Below are positions 1 to 10,734 of a DNA stretch of 64,000 nucleotides, piece after piece. Each line of letters begins with the position of its first letter. Position 1 is the first letter of the stretch. This DNA is from Callipepla californica brunnescens. Its lineage: Eukaryota; Chordata; Aves; Galliformes; Odontophoridae. A program made the position numbers and the translations under genes. The DNA lies in assembly GCA_023055505.1 (NCBI GenBank), contig JALIRH010000095.1:1054001-1118000 (forward strand), given 5' to 3'. The notes below the pieces were generated by a model. It was not told the DNA's origin and searched no databases. It saw nothing but the letters and a program-made list of their open reading frames with translations.

Positions 1-420
1 GTAGCATTAGGTTTAGGTTTAGGGGAAGGGTTTTGGTTAGGGTAGAGGTTAGAATTCTGGTTTGGGTTAGGAATAGGGTTCTGGACAAGGTAAGGATTTA
101 GTCCTAGGTTTCCAGTTAGGGTAAGGTGAAGTGCTGGTGTTCTAGTTAGGAGAAGAGTTAGGTTGAGGTTTCGGGTTAGGTTTTTTTGTCGATTTAGGTT
201 TTAGGTAAGGGGTAGATTTTAGACAACATGAGCTTTCTGGTCAGAGTAGGGTTAGGCCTTAGAATATGGATAAGATTAGGATAAATGTAGGGTTAGTTTC
301 GGGTTTAGGTTAGTTTGAGTGTTAGGCTGAGAGAAGGGGAGGGCCTTGGGTTTGGGTTTGGTTTAGGGTTAAGATAAGGTTTAGGAATAGGAGTAGGTTT
401 GGGGTTTGGATTGGGTTTGG

Positions 421-607
421 ACTTGATAGTGACTCCCCACTGAACCATAACATCAGGGCCCCATAAATATCATCGGAATTGGCAACACAAACGGTTTGAT
501 AGTAGCTACCCGATCTTCAGGTCCTCTGATTGGAATGAACTCAGCACTTTGCTGGCTGTTCCTTGCACCTCCCACCCCAGCTAATGTATGGGATGATTTG
601 TATGATG
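421..607 (-). pseudogene. ERV protease C-terminal fragment, copy 1
   Basis: About 187 bp without telomere repeat sits exactly where the repeat changes from TTAGGG to CCCTAA. Read on the minus strand it encodes a stretch resembling the end of a class II (betaretrovirus-like) retroviral protease, including a segment of the type PFVLPIP followed by a conserved Trp-Gly motif. The Trp-Gly motif is in the neighbouring frame, so there is at least one frameshift. No catalytic DTG motif is included. The family assignment is from recalled motifs and moderate; a different retroelement ORF is possible. Confidence 0.5.
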
Positions 608-2095
608 TAACCCAAAACCAAACCCCAGGCCTACCCCTTCTCTCACCCTGACACTCGAACCAAACCTCCGCCTAAACCTAACCCTAATATCTAAGCCTAA
701 GCCTAACCCTTCCAATTGCCCTAGCCCTAACACTAACCCTTTTCCTATACCTAACCCTGACCTCAACCCTGATCCTAACCTTTCCCTAACCCTAACACCA
801 ACCCGTAACATCATTTGAATCCTAATCCTATTCCAAACCTTAACCCTATCCCAAGGCCTAACCCTACTCTGACCTTTACACTCCAACTAACCCAACCTCG
901 ATCAATAAATACAAATGGAATCCTAAACCTAAACCTAAACCTAAACCTACTGCTAACACCACAAGTCAGCCTACTTTTCTCCCTAAATCTAATCATAAAT
1001 CTCAAAAAATCTTTGTCCCTAACCCTAATCATAAATCCAGTCCAAACTCTGAAACTTTCCCAAAACCTATGCCTATTCCTAACACTTACTCTTACCCTAA
1101 GTCTATCCCTAACACTAACCCTTCTCCCAGACACAACCCTAAAGCCAACACTAATCCTAACCTAATCTTTATCCTAATCCTAAACCTAATCCTAACTCTT
1201 ACCCTAATTCTAACTCTACCCTAACCCTAACTCTGACCCTCAAACCAAACCCACATTTAAGCACAACCCTAATCCCGACACCTAGCATCAGATTACCACA
1301 ACCCTAACGGAACCCTAACCCTAACACTAATGCTATGACTATCCCAAACCCTAACCCAAGTACTAGACCAAACCATACCCCTATCCCTCACTCTAAAACT
1401 AACAACCCTAACTAAACTCTAACCGTAACCCTCTCCCTAATACTAACACTAATCATCTTTTAAACACCAATGTTATTCCTATTCCTAAACCTTACCCAAT
1501 CTCCAAATGAAATCCAAGGCCGGTGCCTTCTCACACCCTAACGATCAAACCAAACCTACATCTAAACCTAACCCTAAATCCAATCTTTACCCTAAACCAT
1601 ACACTTGCCCTGGCCTTAACACTAACCCTTTCCCTATACCTAACCCTAACCCTAACCTTAACACTAATTTGAGGCCTATCCCTAGTAGGAACCCAAAACC
1701 TAATTGGAATCTGAATCCTGTTCTTAACCTTAACCCTAACACGACTTAACTCTACTCTGACCCTAAAAGTCAAATGAACCCTACTCCTTACCCTAAACCT
1801 CAATCTAAACCTAAACCTAACCCTAAACCTAAACTTCACAAGAACACTCAACCTAATCCTAGCACTAACCTAAACTAAAACTAAAACAACTTTTTTGCTA
1901 ACCCTAATCCTAAATCTAACCCTAACCCCAAAACTCCCCCAAACCTGACCCTAAACCTAATCCACTCCAAAATCCTTACCCTAACCCTAACCCCAAACAC
2001 CCTAATACTAGAACTAAAGCAATCCTTCACCCTAACCCTAAAACTAACAATTTAACTTTGACCCTAAAACTCAAATTCACCCTACATACACTTGA
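608..2095. repeat. Decayed CCCTAA block, copy 1
   Basis: The C-rich telomere strand reads left to right, heavily mutated. It contains an internal motif CATCAGATTACCACAACCCT near 1287, which is the reverse complement of motifs on the G-rich side (near 4100, 4371 and 5010). The first ~150 bp are an inverted copy of the G-rich sequence at about 300-420. No gene is supported. Confidence 0.85.
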
Positions 2096-5000
2096 TGCTA
2101 CCTAGGTTAGGGTCAGGCTCAATCTGGGTTTTGTGTTGGGGTCAAAGGGATAGGGTTAGGGTAGAGTTCGAGTTAGGATGAAGGTAATGCTTACAGATAT
2201 GTTTAGAGAATGGAACAGGGTTAGGGTTAAGGTTAGGGTAAGGTTGAAGGTTAGGCTCAGGGACAGATTTAGGGTTAGAGTTTGGGTTCCTTTTAGGTTT
2301 AGGGATAGGGTTAGGGTACGGTTAGGTATTGTACAACGCTAAGTGTTAGCTTCTGGGTAAGGGATAGGGTTAGGGTAAGGGTTAGATTCAGGGTTAGGGT
2401 TAGCATTAGCATCAGGGTTAGGGTTATGGTAAGAGTTAGGATAGGGAATGGGATACAGTTAGGGTAAGGGTTAGGAATAGGGTTAGGGTTACATTAAGGT
2501 TAGGGTTAGTGTTTGGATCAGGGGTAGGGTTAGGAATAAAGTTAGAGTAAGGGCTAGGATTAGGGTTAGGGTTAGGGTAGGGATACGGTTAGGGTAGAGT
2601 TAAGGTTAGGGTAGGGTTAGGGTTAGGGTAGGGGTTAGGGATAGGGTTAGGGTTAGGGTTAGGTTAGGGTTTGGGTTATGGTAAGAGTTAGGATAAAGAT
2701 TGTGATACGGTTAGGGTAAGGGTTAGGAATAGGGATAGGGTGTGATTAGGATAAGGGTTATTGTTTGGATTAGGGGTAGGGTTACGAATAAAGTTAGAGT
2801 TAGGGCTAGGATAAGGGTTAGGGTTCGGGATTGGATTAGTGTTAGGGTAAGGAATAAAGTTAGAGTTAGTGTTAGGATTAGGGATAGGGTAAAGTAGGGT
2901 TAGGGGTAGGGTTAGGGTTAGGGTTAGGGTTAGGGTTAGGGTAGGGTTAGGGTTAGGGTTTGGGTTAGGCTAGGGTTAGGGTAAGGGTTAGGGTAAGGGT
3001 TAGGGTTAGGGTTAGGGTTAGGGTAGGGTTAGGGTTAGGGTTAGGGTTAGGGTTAGGGTTAGGGTTAGGGTAGGGTTAGGGTTAGGGTTAGGGTTAAGGT
3101 TAAATTTATTGTTAGGGTTAGGGTTAGGGTTAGGGTTAGGGTTAGGGTTGGGGTTAGGGTTAGGGTTAGGGTTAGGGTTAGGGTATGCTTAGGGTTAGGG
3201 TAAAGTAGGGTTAGGGTTAGTGTTAGGGTTATGGTTGAGGTTAGGGTTAGGGTTAGGGTTAAGGTTAGGGTTAGGGTTAGGGTTAGGGTTAGGGTTAGGG
3301 TTAGGGTTATGTAAGGGTTAGGGTTAGGGTAAGAATTAGGATAGGGATTTTGATACAGTTAAGGTAAGGGTTAGGAAATAGAGTTAGGGTTAGGGTTAGG
3401 ATTAGGGTTAGGGTTAGGTTAGGGTTAGGGTTAGGGTTAAGGTTAGAGTTAGAGTTAGGGTTAGGGTTAGGGTTAGTTAAGGGTTAGGGTTAGGGTAAGA
3501 ATTATGATAGGGATTGTGATACAGTTAAGGTAAGGGTTAGGAATTAGGGTTAGGGTTAGGGTTAGGTTTAGGTTTAGGTTTAGGGTTAGGGTTAGGGTTA
3601 GAGTTAGGTTAGGGCTAGGGTTAGGGTTAGGGTTAGGGTTAATGTAGTTTAGGGCTAGGGTTAGGGTTAGGGTTAGGATAGGGTTAATGTAGGGTTAGGG
3701 TTAGTGCTAGGAATCAATTTGGAGGAAGGAAAAGGTATAGGAATTGGTTCATTGTTAGCGTTAGTCTTCAGGGTTAGGGTTCGGATTTAGCACAATGTTT
3801 CAGGTTCCTTTTAGGTTTAGTGATAAGGATTAGGGGTACGTTTAGGTATTGTACAATGCTAAGTGTTAGCTTCTGGGTGGGGGTTGGGGTTAGATTATGG
3901 GTGAGGGTTAGGGTTAGGACTAGATTTAGGATTAGGTTTAGGAATAGGTTTTCTTTGATTGTTAGGGTGAGAGAAAGGTTAGGCCTTGGGTTTGTTTTTG
4001 GAATAGTTTTGGGTTTCAGAATAGGAATTGGGTTAGTATTTGGAATCTGATTGCTTTAGTATTAGTGTTAGGGTGGGGGTTAGAAGTTAGGTGAGCGTTG
4101 TGGTAATCTAATGCTTTGTGTTAGGCTTAGGGTTGGGCTTTTACTTGAGGTTGGTGTTAGGGTCAGCTTTAGTTTGAAGGTAGATTTAGAGTTTAAATTG
4201 TGGTCATGCTTGGGATTAGTTTTAGAGTTAGGGTAAGATTTAGGTTTCCTTTCAGTGTTAGGCTGTGAGAATTGTAGGCTTTGTGTTTTTGGGTTTGTGT
4301 TGGGTTTAGGAATTGGAATAGTGTTTGGGATAGTATTAGCGTTAAGGCTGGGGTTAGAGTTAGGTGATGGCTGTGGTAATCTAATGCTTTGTGTTAGGTT
4401 TAGGGTTGGGCTTCCATCTGGGGTTGGTTTGAAGGTCCCATTTAGATTTCAGGAAGAATTGGAGTTCAATTGAGGTAACGGTTAGGATTAGATTTAGGGT
4501 TCTGATAAGGGTTAGGTTAGGGTTAGGGTTTGGTTCCAAGTTGTTTTTAGGGTTAGGGTTAACGTTAGGTTTCAGGATAGGGTTAGGAATATAGCTAGGT
4601 GTTTGTTAGGTAAGGTTTAGTCCTGGGGTTTCAGTTCGGGTTAGGTGAAGCGTTAGTTTTACAGTTAGAAGACATGTTAGGGTTAGGGTTAGGTTTTGGT
4701 GTAGATTTAGGTTTAGGGTAAGGGTTAGGGATGTAGATGAAGGTTTAGTGGAAGGGGTAGGGTTCTCTTTAGTTTTAGGACCAGGGAAGGGTCCTAAAAG
4801 GGCCTTGGCTAAGGGTGAGTTTTAGTATTTGATTTAGCGTTGCGTTCAGATCTAGGTTAGTTTGAGTGTCAGGCTGAGAGAAGGGGGAGGCCTTGGGTTT
4901 GGTTCTGGCTTAGTGTTAGGTTTAGGAATAGGAATAGTTTTGGTGTTTGGATTGGGTTTGGGGTTAGTAGTAGGGATTGGATTGGGGTTAGTGTTAGGTG

Positions 5001-5099
5001 AGATCTGCGGTAATCTGATGCTTTCTTTGAGGCTTGAGGTTTGAGCTTAAACGTGGTGTTGGTTTTAGGGTAGGATTTAGGGCTAGGGTTTGGTTGAGG
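2096..5099. repeat. TTAGGG-strand block with canonical runs, copy 1
   Basis: The strand flips to G-rich at a CCTAGG junction near 2099. Roughly 2880-3330 is dominated by perfect TTAGGG hexamers, the least decayed telomere sequence in the window. From about 3706 the sequence becomes a degenerate but recognisable unit with motifs such as GGTAATCTAATGCTTTG at two points 271 bp apart. No gene is supported. Confidence 0.85.
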
Positions 5100-8000
5100 G
5101 TAGCATTAGGTTTAGGTTTAGGGGAAGGGTTTTGGTTAGGGTAGAGGTTAGAATTCTGGTTTGGGTTAGGAATAGGGTTCTGGACAAGGTAAGGATTTAG
5201 TCCTAGGTTTCCAGTTAGGGTAAGGTGAAGTGCTGGTGTTCTAGTTAGGAGAAGAGTTAGGTTGAGGTTTCGGGTTAGGTTTTTTTGTCGATTTAGGTTT
5301 TAGGTAAGGGGTAGATTTTAGACAACATGAGCTTTCTGGTCAGAGTAGGGTTAGGCCTTAGAATATGGATAAGATTAGGATAAATGTAGGGTTAGTTTCG
5401 GGTTTAGGTTAGTTTGAGTGTTAGGCTGAGAGAAGGGGAGGGCCTTGGGTTTGGGTTTGGTTTAGGGTTAAGATAAGGTTTAGGAATAGGAGTAGGTTTG
5501 GGGTTTGGATTGGGTTTGGACTTGATAGTGACTCCCCACTGAACCATAACATCAGGGCCCCATAAATATCATCGGAATTGGCAACACAAACGGTTTGATA
5601 GTAGCTACCCGATCTTCAGGTCCTCTGATTGGAATGAACTCAGCACTTTGCTGGCTGTTCCTTGCACCTCCCACCCCAGCTAATGTATGGGATGATTTGT
5701 ATGATGTAACCCAAAACCAAACCCCAGGCCTACCCCTTCTCTCACCCTGACACTCCAACCAAACCTCCGCCTAAACCTAACCCTAATATCTAAGCCTAAG
5801 CCTAACCCTTCCAATTGCCCTAGCCCTAACACTAACCCTTTTCCTATACCTAACCCTGACCTCAACCCTGATCCTAACCTTTCCCTAACCCTAACACCAA
5901 CCCGTAACATCATTTGAATCCTAATCCTATTCCAAACCTTAACCCTATCCCAAGGCCTAACCCTACTCTGACCTTTACACTCCAACTAACCCAACCTCGA
6001 TCAATAAATACAAATGGAATCCTAAACCTAAACCTAAACCTAAACCTACTGCTAACACCACAAGTCAGCCTACTTTTCTCCCTAAATCTAATCATAAATC
6101 TCAAAAAATCTTTGTCCCTAACCCTAATCATAAATCCAGTCCAAACTCTGAAACTTTCCCAAAACCTATGCCTATTCCTAACACTTACTCTTACCCTAAG
6201 TCTATCCCTAACACTAACCCTTCTCCCAGACACAACCCTAAAGCCAACACTAATCCTAACCTAATCTTTATCCTAATCCTAAACCTAATCCTAACTCTTA
6301 CCCTAATTCTAACTCTACCCTAACCCTAACTCTGACCCTCAAACCAAACCCACATTTAAGCACAACCCTAATCCCGACACCTAGCATCAGATTACCACAA
6401 CCCTAACGGAACCCTAACCCTAACACTAATGCTATGACTATCCCAAACCCTAACCCAAGTACTAGACCAAACCATACCCCTATCCCTCACTCTAAAACTA
6501 ACAACCCTAACTAAACTCTAACCGTAACCCTATCCCTAATACTAACACTAATCATCTTTTAAACACCAGTGTTATTCCTATTCCTAAACCTTACCCAATC
6601 TCCAAATGAAATCCAAGGCCGGTGCCTTCTCACACCCTAACGATCAAACCAAACCTACATCTAAACCTAACCCTAAATCCAATCTTTACCCTAAACCATA
6701 CACTTGCCCTGGTCTTAACACTAACCCTTTCCCTATACCTAACCCTAACCCTAACCTTAACACTAATTTGAGGCCTATCCCTAGTAGGAACCCAAAACCT
6801 AATTGGAATCTGAATCCTGTTCTTAACCTTAACCCTAACACGACTTAACTCTACTCTGACCCTAAAAGTCAAATGAACCCTACTCCTTACCCTAAACCTC
6901 AATCTAAACCTAAACCTAACCCTAAACCTAAACTTCACAAGAACACTCAACCTAATCCTAGCACTAACCTAAACTAAAACTAAAACACCTTTTTTGCTAA
7001 CCCTAATCCTAAATCTAACCCTAACCCCAAAACTCCCCCAAACCTGACTCTAAACCTAATCCACTCCAAAATCCTTACCCTAACCCTAACCCCAAACACC
7101 CTAATACTAGAACTAAAGCAATCCTTCACCCTAACCCTAAAACTAACAATTTAACTTTGACCCTAAAACTCAAATTCACCCTACATACACTTTATGCTAC
7201 CTAGGTTAGGGTCAGGCTCAATCTGGGTTTTGTGTTGGGGTCAAAGGGATAGGGTTAGGGTAGAGTTCGAGTTAGGATGAAGGTAATGCTTACAGATATG
7301 TTTAGAGAATGGAACAGGGTTAGGGTTAAGGTTAGGGTAAGGTTGAAGGTTAGGCTCAGGGACAGATTTAGGGTTAGAGTTTGGGTTCCTTTTAGGTTTA
7401 GGGATAGGGTTAGGGTACGGTTAGGTATTGTACAACGCTAAGTGTTAGCTTCTGGGTAAGGGATAGGGTTAGGGTAAGGGTTAGATTCAGGGTTAGGGTT
7501 AGCATTAGCATCAGGGTTAGGGTTATGGTAAGAGTTAGGATAGGGAATGGGATACAGTTAGGGTAAGGGTTAGGAATAGGGTTAGGGTTACATTAAGGTT
7601 AGGGTTAGTGTTTGGATCAGGGGTAGGGTTAGGAATAAAGTTAGAGTAAGGGCTAGGATTAGGGTTAGGGTTAGGGTAGGGATACGGTTAGGGTAGAGTT
7701 AAGGTTAGGGTAGGGTTAGGGTTAGGGTAGGGGTTAGGGATAGGGTTAGGGTTAGGGTTAGGTTAGGGTTTGGGTTATGGTAAGAGTTAGGATAAAGATT
7801 GTGATACGGTTAGGGTAAGGGTTAGGAATAGGGATAGGGTGTGATTAGGATAAGGGTTATTGTTTGGATTAGGGGTAGGGTTACGAATAAAGTTAGAGTT
7901 AGGGCTAGGATTAGGGTTAGGGTTCGGGATTGGATTAGTGTTAGGGTAAGGAATAAAGTTAGAGTTAGTGTTAGGATTAGGGTTAGGGTAAAGTAGGGTT

Positions 8001-9857
8001 AGGGGTAGGGTTAGGGTTAGGGTTAGGGTTAGGGTTAGGGTAGGGTTAGGGTTAGGGTTTGGGTTAGGCTAGGGTTAGGGTAAGGGTTAGGGTAAGGGTT
8101 AGGAATTAGGGTAAGGGTTAGGGTAGGGTTAGGGTTAGGGTTAGGGTTAGGGTTAGGGTTAGGGTAGGGTTAGGGTTAGGGTTAGGGTTAAGGTTAGAGT
8201 TAGGGTTAGGGTTAGGGTTAGGGTTAGGGTTAGGGTTAGGGTTAGGGTTAGGGTTAGGGTTAGGTAAGGGTTAGGGTTAGGGTAAGAATTAGGATAGGGA
8301 TTGTGATACAGTTAAGGTAAGGGTTAGGAATTAGGGTTAGGGTTAGGGTTAGGTTTAGGTTTAGGTTTAAGGTTAGGGTTAGGGTTAGGGTTAGGGTTAA
8401 TGTAGTTTAGGGCTAGGTTTATGGTTAGGGTTAGGATAGGGTTAATGTAGGGTTAGGGTTAGTGCTAGGAATCAATTTGGAGGAAGGAAAAGGTATAGGA
8501 ATTGGTTCATTGTTAGCGTTAGTCTTCAGGGTTAGGGTTCGGATTTAGCACTATGTTTCAGGTTCCTTTTAGGTTTAGTGATAAGGATTAGGGGTACGTT
8601 TAGGTATTGTACAATGCTAAGTGTTAGCTTCTGGGTGGGGGTTGGGGTTAGATTAAGGGTGAGGGTTAGGGTTAGGACTAGATTTAGGATTAGGTTTAGG
8701 AATAGGTTTTCTTTGATTGTTAGGGTGAGAGAAAGGTTAGGCCTTGGGTTTGTTTTTGGAATAGTTTTGGGTTTCAGAATAGGAATTGGGTTAGTATTTG
8801 GAATCTGATTGCTTTAGTATTAGTGTTAGGGTGGGGGTTAGAAGTTAGGTGAGCGTTGTGGTAATCTAATGCTTTGTGTTAGGCTTAGGGTTGGGCTTTT
8901 ACTTGAGGTTGGTGTTAGGGTCAGCTTTAGTTTGAAGGTAGATTTCGAGTTTAAATTGTGGTCATGCTTGGGATTAGTTTTAGAGTTAGGGTAAGATTTA
9001 GGTTTCCTTTCAGTGTTAGGCTGTGAGAATTGTAGGCTTTGTGTTTTTGGGTTTGTGTTGGGTTTAGGAATTGGAATAGTGTTTGGGATAGTATTAGCGT
9101 TAAGGCTGGGGTTAGAGTTAGGTGATGGCTGTGGTAATCTAATGCTTTGTGTTAGGTTTAGGGTTGGGCTTCCATCTGGGGTTGGTTTGAAGGTCCCATT
9201 TAGATTTCAGGAAGAATTGGAGTTCAATTGAGGTAACGGTTAGGATTAGATTTAGGGTTCTGATAAGGGTTAGGTTAGGGTTAGGGTTTGGTTCCAAGTT
9301 GTTTTTAGGGTTAGGGTTAACGTTAGGTTTCAGGATAGGGTTAGGAATATAGCTAGGTGTTTGTTAGGTAAGGTTTAGTCCTGGGGTTTCAGTTCGGGTT
9401 AGGTGAAGCGTTAGTTTTACAGTTAGAAGACATGTTAGGGTTAGGGTTAGGTTTTGGTGTAGATTTAGGTTTAGGGTAAGGGTTAGGGATGTAGATGAAG
9501 GTTTAGTGGAAGGGGTAGGGTTCTCTTTAGTTTTAGGACCAGGGAAGGGTCCTAAAAGGGCCTTGGCTAAGGGTGAGTTTTAGTATTTGATTTAGCGTTG
9601 CGTTCAGATCTAGGTTAGTTTGAGTGTCAGGCTGAGAGAAGGGGGAGGCCTTGGGTTTGGTTCTGGCTTAGTGTTAGGTTTAGGAATAGGAATAGTTTTG
9701 GTGTTTGGATTGGGTTTGGGGTTAGTAGTAGGGATTGGATTGGGGTTAGTGTTAGGTGAGATCTGCGGTAATCTGATGCTTTCTTTGAGGCTTGAGGTTT
9801 GAGCTTAAACGTGGTGTTGGTTTTAGGGTAGGATTTAGGGCTAGGGTTTGGTTGAGG
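5100..9857. repeat. Subtelomeric segmental repeat unit, copy 2
   Basis: This near-identical repeat of 1-5099 is 341 bp shorter. The difference lies in the canonical TTAGGG stretch and its flank (compare about 2990-3700 with 8090-8440). Outside this the offset is a constant 5099 and only isolated substitutions were seen, for example G at 656 versus C at 5755. It carries the same ERV protease remnant and strand switches. No gene is supported. Confidence 0.9.
5520..5706 (-). pseudogene. ERV protease C-terminal fragment, copy 2
   Basis: Essentially identical to 421-607, with the same frameshift. It was therefore present before the segmental duplication. Confidence 0.5.
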
Positions 9858-10734
9858 GTAGCATTAGGTTTAGGTTTAGGGGAAGGGTTTTGGTTAGGGT
9901 AGAGGTTAGAATTCTGGTTTGGGTTAGGAATAGGGTTCTGGACAAGGTAAGGATTTAGTCCTAGGTTTCCAGTTAGGGTAAGGTGAAGTGCTGGTGTTCT
10001 AGTTAGGAGAAGAGTTAGGTTGAGGTTTCGGGTTAGGTTTTTTTGTCGATTTAGGTTTTAGGTAAGGGGTAGATTTTAGACAACATGAGCTTTCTGGTCA
10101 GAGTAGGGTTAGGCCTTAGAATATGGATAAGATTAGGATAAATGTAGGGTTAGTTTCGGGTTTAGGTTAGTTTGAGTGTTAGGCTGAGAGAAGGGGAGGG
10201 CCTTGGGTTTGGGTTTGGTTTAGGGTTAAGATAAGGTTTAGGAATAGGAGTAGGTTTGGGGTTTGGATTGGGTTTGGGGTTAGCTTTATGGCTAGGTTTT
10301 GGTTTTGGTTTCGAGTTAGGTGAGGGTTGTGGTAATCTGATGCTTTGTTCAAGTTTTAGGGTTGGGCTTCAATTTGGGTTTTGGATTAGGATCAGAGTTA
10401 GGGATAGCTTGAAGGTAGAGTTAGGATTCGGGTAATAGCTACAGTGATTCTTATGGAGACGATTTGGGTCAAGGGTAAGTATTAGGCTTAGCTTTAGATT
10501 TAGAGTTAGCTTTAGGTTTAGGATTAGAGTTGTGGTTTTGGTTGGGAGTAGGGTTAGTGCTAGGTTTGAGGTTAGGGTTAGGGTTAGGTTTAGCATTTCA
10601 AGTAAGGCTTAGGGTTCTGGTTAGGTTGAGGTTGAGGGTTAGGTTGTGAGTTAGGGCAAAGATTGTGGATAGGGTAAAGGTTGGAGCTTGGATTAGGTTT
10701 CGGGTTAGCAATAGTCTTAGGTGTCATTTCTCCT
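9858..10734. repeat. Partial third segmental unit, then decayed TTAGGG
   Basis: 9858-10277 matches 1-420 of the unit. At 10278, where the other copies enter the ERV fragment, this copy instead continues as decayed TTAGGG, including a GGTAATCTGATGCTTTG motif near 10331. It ends where the 590-bp satellite starts. No gene is seen. Confidence 0.8.

Larger units (their letters stand above)
1..5099. repeat. Subtelomeric segmental repeat unit, copy 1
   Basis: The sequence starting at 1 recurs at 5100 and again at 9858, so this is the first of a tandem series. The unit consists of decayed TTAGGG (1-420), an ERV fragment (421-607), decayed CCCTAA (608-2095), then TTAGGG-strand sequence (2096-5099) that includes long canonical runs. 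Copies 1 and 2 differ by only scattered single bases over the parts compared by eye. Unit ends are arbitrary because the window opens inside it. No real gene is seen; long ORFs on both strands arise because the hexamer repeat rarely makes stops. Confidence 0.9.

Noticed and set aside
581..1851. ORFs of 80-116 codons on both strands (also in copies at 5680-6950, 8578-9802, 16159-16612, 23122-24738)
   Set aside because: They consist of Arg/Val or Asn/Pro/Leu patterns dictated by the hexamer repeat and overlap on opposite strands.
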